From contig MPUH01000939.1 in assembly GCA_001970955.1 (NCBI GenBank), positions 1 through 28,818 on the forward strand: a stretch of DNA of 28,818 nt. Reading direction: 5' to 3'. How positions within the stretch are numbered: the stretch's first letter is position 1; every line of letters starts with the position of its first letter. Below, piece after piece: positions 16,000-24,039 of this stretch. A program made the position numbers and the translations under genes. Under the pieces are notes generated by a model. It saw only the letters and a list, made by a program, of their open reading frames with translations. It had not been told where the DNA came from and searched no databases. The stretch is from Stentor coeruleus (Eukaryota > Ciliophora > Heterotrichea > Heterotrichida > Stentoridae).

Positions 16000-16848
16000 T
16001 TAGTCTAGCAGTACTGCTTTTGCAGGAAACTTGCCTACCTTTTTGTTATGCATGCCAATCCACCAATCATCATCGATTTTTTTTATAACCTGCACTCTAT
16101 CCCCAGCTTTTAGTTCTAAATATTCTTCATTAGGCTCAGAAAATGTTTCTAAGATAATCCCTTCATTTATAGGTGTCATAGATTCTTTAATTTGAGCTTC
16201 AGTTAAAGAGTGAAATCGTGCTGTTGGTTCTTCACTTTTATATGCAGCCACAATTTCAAAAGGACTTAACTCACCTACTATTCTTATGTTATCATCAAGA
16301 ATCTTTGGCAACTCTAATCCTTTATACATATTTTTAGCCTTTAAAAACTCATAAATTTCTTCACGGAATTTGTTACTAACTTCATTACTTGCTACTATCA
16401 AGTCAACAAGGCGGAAAAATTCTTTTTTATAATGATTGCTTTCATCTTGCAGGTCCTGTATTTTTTTCTCATAACTTTCTTTAAGATTAACAATTTGTGT
16501 AGATGCTGTATTCAAAGAACCTTTAAGTATTGATATTTCTGACTTAAGGTTTCGAATTTCTTGAAGTTGGCTTTCATTAATTACGTTTACTATTGTTTTT
16601 CGTGAACCTAAGGCTTTTTTTGTTCGTGAAATAGCTTCAATTTGAGGATCGATTTTGGCTTTGAAGATTTTTGAGGATTTCTGCATGCCAATTGTATTAG
16701 CTTTTTGGTTTTTTTTTGATTCGATAAAACTTGAACTTTGTCTTGTCCCTGTAGGTGTTAGTTGGCGATTGGATTTTTCTAGAGAGGTTTGGACTGGGTG
16801 GTATGTTATAAATCTGATTTTTGTACGAGGGGAGGAATGGAAATCCAT
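16000..16848 (-). CDS. Coiled-coil protein with C-terminal SH3 domain
   Basis: The protein has 282 residues. Residues 1-85 are basic and Ser-rich, probably disordered. About 92-145 form a coiled coil. The C-terminus (about 231-281) is an SH3 domain: EEYLELKAGDRVQVIKKIDD (241-260), the paired Trp262-Trp263 in DDWWIG, then GKFPAKAVLLD, equivalent to the conserved GxFPxxYV. The ALYDF strand is replaced by a divergent LETFSEP. SH3 domains bind proline-rich ligands, so an adaptor role at membrane or cytoskeleton is inferred. No orthologue is recognised. The Tyr of the FPxxYV end is replaced (KAVLL), so ligand preference may be atypical. Confidence 0.8.
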   Translation of the reverse strand: MDFHSSPRTKIRFITYHPVQTSLEKSNRQLTPTGTRQSSSFIESKKNQKANTIGMQKSSKIFKAKIDPQIEAISRTKKALGSRKTIVNVINESQLQEIRNLKSEISILKGSLNTASTQIVNLKESYEKKIQDLQDESNHYKKEFFRLVDLIVASNEVSNKFREEIYEFLKAKNMYKGLELPKILDDNIRIVGELSPFEIVAAYKSEEPTARFHSLTEAQIKESMTPINEGIILETFSEPNEEYLELKAGDRVQVIKKIDDDWWIGMHNKKVGKFPAKAVLLD

Positions 16849-17694
16849 TTTTGGTTCAGTTTTTATATTTAGGTTTTAATTTAAATATAATGAAGGTAGA
16901 GAATGCAAAGATTTAGGTTTGAATATTTTTAAGTATTTCTAGTAATATCATATTTAAACCAATACATAACTTAGGTGAATATAATTATATTTAATAACCT
17001 CATCCTAATAGAAATCTTCAATAAATCCTATAATTTATATCTAAATGTAATATATTCCTATAAAAAATCTAACCAAAGGAAGAAAACTGAAAAGTATGAA
17101 AAAACAAAACAAAATCCAAAAGGTTAGATAAGCAACATAAAACTGCAAAACCACCCATGCAGCCTAGAAAAGAATTCCATGAATATGAACCTAAAGAAAC
17201 CAAGCATTTTGCTATTTCAAATTAGCTATCCAAAAAAAGCTCAATACCCTCAATATGATCTTATCAAATGCATTTCCAAGCTTTTCAGACTGTGCATTTA
17301 AAAAATAAAGCATCAATACCATAGGCTTACAAATTATCATCACAATCTATAATTTTGTAAAACACACAAACATCAACCTCACAAAGACAATTCTTTTGAA
17401 CATCAAGCAAATTGTCAGCATCTAAATCAAGAAGATTTTAAAAAACTAATAACAAAAAATCGACTCTTATATATTTTTTACGTTATAAAGCAAATTATTT
17501 TTTATGACCATCAAGAAAGTTTTATAAATAAAATTTGCAATAAAAAAAAATTACATAGTAAAAAGTGTTAGCATTGGCTAAAGAAAACAAAAATTTCATT
17601 TGTATCAACTAAGACAACAAATAGCTTAAGATATTTATTATGAAGATTATGATTATGAAAATGGCGACTGATAATAGCATGATAAGAGTTATAA
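16849..17694. promoter_or_regulatory. Divergent spacer between the SH3 gene and a small plus-strand gene
   Basis: The 846 bp are G-rich on the plus strand near 16849-16920 and A/C-rich with little G from 16990 to 17450, the expected 5' flanks of both genes. No supported gene or RNA lies inside. A 13-codon upstream frame (17661-17702) overlaps the next start. Confidence 0.45.
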
Positions 17695-18123
17695 ATGGAT
17701 AGGCAAAGGTTTTCACCTGAAAAGGATTACGCACAAACTGTTATGCTACAGAAAGAAATTTATAAGAAAGAAGAGAAATTATTAGGGATAAAAGTGCTTT
17801 CAGAAAAACAAAGACTTGATAAAATCATGAGAGATCTAAAACCTAAATTTGCTGAGGTTATGGGTGAATTAAGAAGAGATGAAATTATGAAAAGAGGAGG
17901 ATTAGAAATTGTCAATGGGAGTAAAAGTCAGTTTTTTCATAGAAGGACTGGATCTACTTTGGAGAGTATGTTTTTAGAAGTGGGTCCACAGAAAAAAGAT
18001 ACGGATAGGACTTGGGATAATTTTGGGAGTAAGACAATGATAGGAATGAGAAAAGATCCAAATTGTATGATGCTGAGAAGTGGGTTTAAGAATCAGATGA
18101 AGAGGAGGAATATTTTTTATTAA
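17695..18123 (+). CDS. Small basic protein of unknown function
   Basis: The protein has 142 residues, is basic, and is rich in Lys, Arg and Met. The N-terminal 10-65 region is predicted helical (heptad-like DYAQTVMLQKEIYKKEEKLL). The rest is probably extended with no recognised domain. The start is supported by TTATAAATGG, the local consensus, and the stop TAA is followed by a G-rich 3' flank as for other genes. A short ATGGCG-starting frame at 17661 ends at 17702, overlapping this start. No paralogue is visible in the window. I do not recognise the family. Confidence 0.65.
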   Translation: MDRQRFSPEKDYAQTVMLQKEIYKKEEKLLGIKVLSEKQRLDKIMRDLKPKFAEVMGELRRDEIMKRGGLEIVNGSKSQFFHRRTGSTLESMFLEVGPQKKDTDRTWDNFGSKTMIGMRKDPNCMMLRSGFKNQMKRRNIFY

Positions 18124-18465
18124 AGAAGTATATTGTAGTAAGAAAGGTTTTTTTATATATTTAGGTTTTAAGAGAAGGTTTTTAAGTGATTAGATAAGGT
18201 TTTATGTAGTAGGATATATAAAATTTTAGCGAGGTATGATGCTGAAAGATGGTGAAATAAGAGTTTTGATTATAGTAAGATGATTTAGTTAGAAATACAG
18301 ATAAAATATAGCAGGAGTGCTTTGAAATTAAGTTTTTTAAAAATAATTAGGTGAATTTAAAGGAAATTATGAAGATAATAACTTTTAATTATCTTAAAAA
18401 CTAAAAATAAATACCAATAATAGCACTAAACTTATTTAGTAATTAACTATAAAATAATATTTAGT
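18124..18465. other. Tail-to-tail spacer
   Basis: This 342-bp spacer lies between the small plus-strand gene and the thiamine pyrophosphokinase stop. It is G-rich after the plus-strand gene. I see no gene or repeat. Confidence 0.5.
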
Positions 18466-19134
18466 TCAATTCCTAGACACAGTAAAAATCACTGGTAAAT
18501 CCACATCAACCACTGCTTCCCCAATAATTTCATTCGAACTCGACACCAGTCCCCCAAACTCACAAAAAGTATCTTTAATATTCCACTTAAACCCATTAGT
18601 ATTAACCCTTGTCCTTCCCATCAATGGTATAATCCCACAATACTTCCACCCTTCAGCACTTATAACAGCATTTTTTCTTATAACAAAAGAAAAATTCTCA
18701 GTTCCATATAGGAAAATATCTTTATCATTATATTGAGGAAGTAGTAAAGCATTAAAACATGCAAAAATATGATCAACTCTTCCCCCATTGTCTGTTAAAA
18801 CTACAACTTTCTTACTAGTTGTTAAATCTAAAGATTTTTGAAAATCAGTTGAATCTTGGTCACCAATATAAATTTTTAAAACTGAAGATAAGTGGGGTGA
18901 GTTTGATTTTTTATGTGAATCCATATCGCCAATTATAAAATCAGGAAGATATTGGCTTGATTCTTCTCCTAATTCTTCGAGTAGTTTATCAGCTGCCCCA
19001 TCTGTACATATTTTTGTTTTTGCGTTTGAGAAGGCTTGTTTGTATAAGGATGATAGGTTTGGTCGATTCAAATATATTAGATCGTAGGAATCACTAAGGA
19101 TATTGTTGATATCAATTTTTTGTGGAATATTCAT
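18466..19134 (-). CDS. TPK1: Thiamine pyrophosphokinase
   Basis: The enzyme transfers pyrophosphate from ATP to thiamine, giving the cofactor thiamine diphosphate in the cytosol. The protein has 222 residues, near the family size. Motifs in order: CTDGAADKL (43-51), DFIIGDMDS (65-73), DQDSTDFQKS (92-101, the hallmark of the catalytic domain), NGGRVDH (116-122), and TNGFKWNI (179-186) with FGGLVSSSNE (193-202) in the thiamine-binding beta-sandwich domain. All key acidic residues are present. It ends with TGA at 18466-18468 exactly where relatives end (IFTVSRN), which supports TGA as a real stop in this genome. Start context is AAAATTACAATG, weaker than its neighbours. Confidence 0.93.
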   Translation of the reverse strand: MNIPQKIDINNILSDSYDLIYLNRPNLSSLYKQAFSNAKTKICTDGAADKLLEELGEESSQYLPDFIIGDMDSHKKSNSPHLSSVLKIYIGDQDSTDFQKSLDLTTSKKVVVLTDNGGRVDHIFACFNALLLPQYNDKDIFLYGTENFSFVIRKNAVISAEGWKYCGIIPLMGRTRVNTNGFKWNIKDTFCEFGGLVSSSNEIIGEAVVDVDLPVIFTVSRN

Positions 19135-20204
19135 TGTAATTTTAGGATTATATGTATTTGTTATATAAAAAAATACAAGATTATAGAACTGAAAAAATTA
19201 TAATCTGATAAACTGTTTTATAGGTAAATATTTATTAGAAGGATAAGGACTATTAATTGAATTTATTTTTGCGAAATAAGAAATTATTATGTCAAAAAGT
19301 ATTGGAAAAATAGGCTATTTAGATTTATCCATGACTATAATATCATATAATCCACTTTTTATATAGATTAACTAAATTTATTATGATAAAAGTTGAGGTA
19401 TTGATAGGGTTCAAGAAAACTCTCCTGTATTTTGCTTGTTTTGATCTTCTTAAAATGAATTTATCAAATATGATCTTGTATGTATTGCTCTGTTTCGAGG
19501 CTTTATGTTTTGTTTAATACTATGTCTAAATGATGTGCTATATGATATCCTAATAATAAAAATCCATTAACTTTAAGTTCTTTTTTCAAAAAAATCTATG
19601 GTGTCGAATACTCTGACAAGTCTTATAAATCCTAAAATTAAATCGTCTGAATTTATAATTCAAGTTCATAGTTCTTCTGTAACGAGGATTAAAACATCGT
19701 CTATTGCATGAAAAGCATTATACAAAATCAAGTAGTCAATTACAGCATCTTCATAATAAAGTTCTTTTTGCAATATCCAAAATTTAAGTAAATCTTTATT
19801 AATATAATCATCTTCTGATTCATTTGAACTATTTCTTGATAATAAATATATTGAAAAAGAATCTATTTAAAATTAAATATATGAAGAATTAAAATATCTT
19901 ATATGTATATAATTTAAACTCAGTTATCAGAATTTAACTATAATAAAACTAATACTTTTCAGTTGAATCCTACAAATTTTTCTAGCAATTTTAATATCCA
20001 AAATGACTCAATGCAATCTTATTATTCGTTACCTCTAAATCTTTTCATCCAAAAACAATCACAAAAAATCACATTTTCCTCCTACAATCCAGCCCTTTTT
20101 CCTGTCAAATCATCATAAGCTTCAAAATTAGCCCAATCCACAATAATCAAACTTCAAAAGACAAAAAAAAACATAAGAAATGGTAAGTATAAGTCTAATA
20201 ATAA
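19135..20204. other. Long spacer containing a decayed gene
   Basis: This 1070-bp head-to-head spacer separates the TPK gene and the A20/AN1 gene. Its middle contains a minus-strand gene relic (19380-19866, listed separately). The right part (19940-20190) is C-rich and G-poor, the normal 5' flank of the plus-strand gene. No RNA gene is seen. Confidence 0.5.
19380..19866 (-). pseudogene. Decayed protein gene of unknown family
   Basis: On the minus strand a 66-codon stop-free stretch (19866-19669) has clear protein character: acidic and amphipathic, containing NESEDDYINKDLLKFW and EDAVIDYLILYNAFHAIDDV. It ends at TGA (19668-19666), with a second TGA two codons on. The same frame then continues with INSDDLILGFIRLVRVFD. 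At the A6 run 19586-19581 the protein-like reading shifts frame (KELKVNGFLLLGYHIAHH), meets TAA (19505-19503), resumes as SLETEQYIQD, and shifts again near 19465. The first codon is ATA (19866-19864) in TTTTAAATAG, one G-to-A change from the window's AAATGG start context. This looks like a gene broken by start loss, nonsense changes and frameshifts. No family is recognised. Confidence 0.5.
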
Positions 20205-20570
20205 ATGGATCCTAGTCTTTGCAGCAACTGCAATCTATTTTTCGGTAACCAAGAAGGCTTATGTTCAAAGTGCTTCAAAGAAAGTCGTCTAAAAAAAGAC
20301 ACCTTGCAAACTGTATCAGAAATCTTAAATACAGCTCCAACAATATTAGAAGAAGCTAAACATGTTCCTCAATCCTCACCAGACCGATGTGCGACTTGCA
20401 ATAAAAGACTTGGTAATATCAACTTCCGTTGTAAATGCTCTCAATATTTCTGCACAAATCATCGTCTGCCTGAAGAGCACAAATGCACTTATGACCACAG
20501 AACTGTTGGTATCCGAAAACTATCAGAAGAAAATCCAGTGATCCAAGCGCAGAAATTCAATAAACTCTAA
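20205..20570 (+). CDS. A20/AN1 zinc-finger protein (stress-associated protein, ZFAND5/6 type)
   Basis: The protein has 121 residues. An A20-type finger at the N-terminus has Cys6, Cys9, Cys20 and Cys23. An AN1 finger near the C-terminus has Cys62, Cys65, Cys76, Cys78, Cys83, His86, His92 and Cys94. It is followed by the conserved tail with the DHRTVGIRKLSEENP pattern seen in SAP/ZFAND proteins. The A20 finger usually binds ubiquitin, and these proteins link ubiquitin and the proteasome to stress responses. Order, spacing and tail all fit, and the linker (about 25-58) is variable as expected. Start context is TAATAAATGG. An upstream ATG at 20180 lies in the same 5' region but hits TAG after a few codons. 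Confidence 0.93.
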   Translation: MDPSLCSNCNLFFGNQEGLCSKCFKESRLKKDTLQTVSEILNTAPTILEEAKHVPQSSPDRCATCNKRLGNINFRCKCSQYFCTNHRLPEEHKCTYDHRTVGIRKLSEENPVIQAQKFNKL

Positions 20571-20746
20571 GATTATTCAGATAAAAACTCAGTCTGCTAT
20601 ACAATAGTCTTCTGAGTTTTAGTCTTAAATAGTTGGAATTAATAAAAGCTTTTTAAAACTCAGGTTTTGTGTGGAAATTCGCTTTTATATGGAAAAATCA
20701 TGTATTTTTATAGGATAGAATATTATGACTTGAGGAAGTGATTAAG

Positions 20747-21844
20747 TTAGTAAAAAGACCTGAATTGAGGTTTTGGCTTTTCTTCTGTAGGGTTTTTCGA
20801 TAGGATGTCGAAATTTAATAGTTTGCTTTCAAGGTCCATTTGCTGAGGAGGAGCTTGTGAGGGTGTTGGTTTTGAATAACTTGGTGTGGTTTTGATTGCG
20901 TTCATGGTTGGCCCTTGCTCACCGAGATTGCATGTGATTTTAGGCTTTTGTTCTTGAGATTCAAGCTTCTTCTCTATAGTTGGTGCTGAAACTGGACCTG
21001 ATACTGTTCCTGAAAGGTCAAGCAAAAGGTCGGTAAGTCCTGATTTCTGAACTGGAGGAGATGGTTCATGACTTATAAGGAGAAGATCATCTGGGATTTT
21101 ACTTGATGGAAGAACTGCTGGTTTTGACGATGTCTGGGGGAACTGAGGCTTTATTACAGGTCCAGAAGGTGCTGGGTTAGGAGCAGAGAAATCTCCAAGC
21201 AAGTCAATACTTTGAGCTTTTGAGGCTATAGCACCACCTTTTGATGCATCTTTCACCTGTACTCCTTCAAACACATTAATTCTCTTATTCTCCACTGGTT
21301 TTGAAGGCTCTTGAAATAAATTCGGTGTTGACTCCGGTCTTCTAATTTGTTGTCCACGTTTCATATGATTATCCTCAACTTGTCTTAGTGGAGCCTTAGG
21401 TTTCTGAACAGCAGGTCTAATATATTCTCTCTCACTTTCAATAAACCCTTGAGTAGTCAACATAAAATATAGCAATCTAGCTTTGTCACGTACAACACCT
21501 CCTTTGTCTAATCGATTTTCTATATAAAAAAATTCCATCATTTCTCTGAATCCTGCTGATCTTTGCTTACATTCATTGACAATCTCAATATTACCGAATT
21601 TCACTAAGACCAAAAGTAAACCTAAGGTCTTATTTATACATCTCCAGTCTTTTGCTGGGCTTTTTAAATTTGACCAGATTGTTTGTAGGATTGTTGGGAT
21701 ATCTTCTGGATGGGCAATTGAGATATCTGCTATACTATGATAGAGAGAATCATTTATTGGAGAGTTGTCATTTGTTGTGGCTTGGAGGACTTGATTAGTG
21801 GCTGCTGAATTGCTGCTGGTCTGCACAAATCCTAAATCGTCCAT
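20747..21844 (-). CDS. Epsin-like ENTH-domain clathrin adaptor
   Basis: The protein has 365 residues. Residues about 29-140 match an ENTH domain: SIADISIAHPEDIPTILQTI, then DWRCINKTLGLLLVLVKFGN (66-85), FFYIENRLDKGGVVRDKARL (105-124) and ESERE (136-140). The rest is Pro/Ser-rich, disordered and full of endocytic short motifs: DLLGDFS (214-220), DLLLI (253-257), TDLLLDLS (271-278) and a clathrin-box-like LLNFD (342-346). This is the layout of epsin and epsinR: phosphoinositide-binding head and clathrin/adaptor-binding tail, acting in vesicle budding at plasma membrane or Golgi/endosomes. No ubiquitin-interacting motif is obvious. The N-terminal helix 0 seems altered by a Ser/Thr/Asn-rich extension, so membrane-curving activity may differ. 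Confidence 0.85.
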   Translation of the reverse strand: MDDLGFVQTSSNSAATNQVLQATTNDNSPINDSLYHSIADISIAHPEDIPTILQTIWSNLKSPAKDWRCINKTLGLLLVLVKFGNIEIVNECKQRSAGFREMMEFFYIENRLDKGGVVRDKARLLYFMLTTQGFIESEREYIRPAVQKPKAPLRQVEDNHMKRGQQIRRPESTPNLFQEPSKPVENKRINVFEGVQVKDASKGGAIASKAQSIDLLGDFSAPNPAPSGPVIKPQFPQTSSKPAVLPSSKIPDDLLLISHEPSPPVQKSGLTDLLLDLSGTVSGPVSAPTIEKKLESQEQKPKITCNLGEQGPTMNAIKTTPSYSKPTPSQAPPQQMDLESKLLNFDILSKNPTEEKPKPQFRSFY

Positions 21845-23154
21845 TTACAAATTCTTAGATTAGACTTAATCAGACTTTCTGTTTGCCATTGTATATAAAA
21901 TATCAGAAAATGGTTTTATTGAAGAGAAAATATAAGTTGGGTATTGGATTTATAGGTAAAAAGTAGGAGTTTTGTTTGAGGAAAATTATAGATTTATATT
22001 AATGTTTAGATTCATAATTTGGCTTTAGAATGCTATGGAGAATGTTATGGCTAGAAGTTTGGGTTTTGATTGGACATTTTGAGGTTTTTAAAAAGTTTGC
22101 GGAAGTTTTCATGTGCATTTTGAGTTTTTTCTAAGTATGCTTTGTATATATAAATTAGTATAATTTCTTTTAAGGTATAGAAGTCTTTATCAGGGCTAGT
22201 ATGAATTTTAGGCTGGTTTGATTATAAAAATATGCAGGATTTTGTATTTTTCAAGTTCTGGCTTTATGCTTTCAATTTCATTTGTGAGTTTTTGAATTAA
22301 AACTTTTGGTTAAAAGATAGATTTTTGTTAATATTGTAGAAAAGTATGAATTTATTTTTATATCTTCATTAGTGTGCTTTTAAATAGAAAATTTATAACA
22401 AGCTTAATGTAAATTTTATTATGAATGTATTTATTTCAGTTAAAATCTTAATAACAGCAGTTATCTTAATATTCTCATCCTCTATAACCTGTAAGTTTTT
22501 CCTTTACTCTTTGAAATCTAAAAAAATTCCTCATATTTCATAACAAAAGAATTTCTCTTATTTTTATAATGTGGAGACCTTTTGCTTGCAATATAATCTT
22601 ACATAGTTTTGATTATTTCCTTAAAAAATCTGTCCAAGCGGAAACAATTCCAATTAGTATCAAAAAAAGTTAAAATTCATTATCTGTTGAAAATGTCCAA
22701 TTATAAAACTTTTTTTTCTAACTAACTGTTTAATTAGGGACTTACCAGAAATACCAAACCCGATATTTTGTTAACTAAAATGGCGAATGACAAAAATATT
22801 ATAGCATCAAAAAGTAAAATCAATCTGAATGCATAATAGTATTTTACTATTAAGTATTACTTAAAATTTGATATTATTTTTATAATAAAAAATTGAGTAA
22901 AAGAAAAATAGATATTCGATTTATATAATCTGCATCTCAGTTAAGTGTATTTTAAACCATTTTATCCAAATAGAAATTAAGATAAAGATGCTGGAAAGCA
23001 TAGAAGATAAATTGCTATTAAATATGAAAAAGGTATAAAAATCTATACAGAGTACAATCTTCATTTAAGTATACCAGTTGTATCTTTTCATACAGCCTCC
23101 AAAACAAAAATTTTCTAAACTCCTCATAATTTTATATAATCCTATACATAAAAC
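21845..23154. other. Longest gene-free stretch, possibly containing a degraded gene
   Basis: This 1310-bp spacer lies between two minus-strand genes. The first 250 bp are G-rich on the plus strand, the expected 5' flank of the ENTH gene. From 22051 to 23127 one minus-strand frame reads with fewer stops than expected (listed separately). No RNA gene or repeat is recognised. Confidence 0.45.
22051..23127 (-). pseudogene. Possible degraded gene: one 358-codon frame with about 18 internal stops
   Basis: An ATG at 23127 (TATAAAATTATGAGG, start-like context, 28 bp beyond the stop of the next gene) begins a frame reaching a final TAG at 22053-22051. The end (22221-22054) is a 56-codon stop-free stretch containing TSPDKDFYTLKEIILIY and LEKTQNAHENFRKLF. 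Another clean piece (about 22770-22663) includes GKSLIKQLVRKKSFIIGHFQQ, and a third (22500-22396) KNLQVIEDENIKITAV. About 18 stops interrupt the whole frame, somewhat under chance for DNA this AT-rich. Another frame also looks partly protein-like between 22920 and 22530, so the evidence is weak. If real, it is an old relic with hydrophobic N-terminal segments. Confidence 0.25.
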
Positions 23155-23643
23155 TTAAGAAAGTATTGACCCATTCATATAATTTCTTAAAGCCATCACA
23201 TCTATAGCCTTCAACTGTCTCTCAAACCCTGCATTTGGACATACACATCCTCTTCCTTTCCTAACTCTAGCTAAAGCAGCTTGATAAGACAAATTATACT
23301 TAGCCATAAAGTAAGCAACAGCAATTGAACCACTTCTTGATACTCCAGCAGCACAATGAATCAATACAACACCTCCATTATTCAATTCTCTATGAATAAA
23401 CCTCACAGCATCAGGTATAACCCTAGAAATACTCGCACTAGGTAAATCATCAATATTTATTTCTAAATATCTAATGTTCTTGTGTTTTTTTACTAAAGCA
23501 TCTCGAGATAAGATTTGAACTATACTTGTTATTCTTAGTCTAGATATCAAATTGCTGTTACTAGCACCTAATATACCTCCTAAATATAAGTTGTTGTCAA
23601 TTCTATGAAGTGATGTTAGGAATGAATCTGAATAGGCTTCCAT
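23155..23643 (-). CDS. Small dual-specificity protein phosphatase (DUSP)
   Basis: The protein has 162 residues, essentially the bare DUSP catalytic domain. It opens with the typical IDNNLYLGG (15-23). Asp65/Asp66 in NIDDLPS supplies the general acid. The P-loop is HCAAGVSRSGS (96-106) with nucleophile Cys97 and Arg103. NAGFERQL (137-144) is the conserved NxGFxxQL helix. Such enzymes dephosphorylate phospho-Ser/Thr/Tyr, including MAP kinases, but without a kinase-binding domain the substrate is unknown. All catalytic residues are intact. Start context is ATAAAAATTATGG. Confidence 0.93.
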   Translation of the reverse strand: MEAYSDSFLTSLHRIDNNLYLGGILGASNSNLISRLRITSIVQILSRDALVKKHKNIRYLEINIDDLPSASISRVIPDAVRFIHRELNNGGVVLIHCAAGVSRSGSIAVAYFMAKYNLSYQAALARVRKGRGCVCPNAGFERQLKAIDVMALRNYMNGSILS

Positions 23644-24039
23644 AATTTTTATGTATTTTTAGTTTGAAATTATGAGTGTGAATTATTTTGGGGAAATTTG
23701 TAGGAAAATTATTTGGAAATTGAGGTCATTTAGGTGCTTTTTGCTTAGGTTTAGAAATGTGGGTGCTTTTTTGCTCAGATTATGAATTTTGTTAGGATTT
23801 TTTTGGTTGTTGTTTTATGGTTTGGGTTTTTATAGCTTTTTTCCTACTTCTAAAAATTTTCTTTATTTTTCCACATACAATTTTTGTATTACTAAGAATT
23901 TTGAGATTTTTTGAAGTTACTGTTAAAAACTCTGCAATTTAAGAATGCTTTTTTTTTGGTAAAATAAACAAGAAAATGTGAAGGTCATAAATAAAAACGT
24001 AAAAATTTAAGTTTTTTTCAAGTTTCTAAGTTTTATTAA
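23644..24039. promoter_or_regulatory. Spacer with the DUSP promoter
   Basis: This 396-bp spacer is G-rich and C-poor on the plus strand next to the DUSP start (23660-23790) and AT-rich towards the stop of the p25-like gene. I see no gene or repeat. Confidence 0.5.

Noticed and set aside
20180-20204. Upstream ATGGTAAGT at 20180, resembling a start followed by a tiny intron in front of the A20/AN1 gene
   Set aside because: There is a GTAAGT but no AG at 15-16 nt, where heterotrich introns end. The frame hits TAG, and the ATG at 20205 has the normal context and gives a complete protein.
22530-22920. A second frame on the minus strand with strings like RLDRFFKEIIKTM, at first read as a receptor-like protein
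   Set aside because: Several frames here give plausible strings with similar stop rates, so apparent protein character is largely a product of AT-rich composition. Only the bounded frame is kept, at low confidence.
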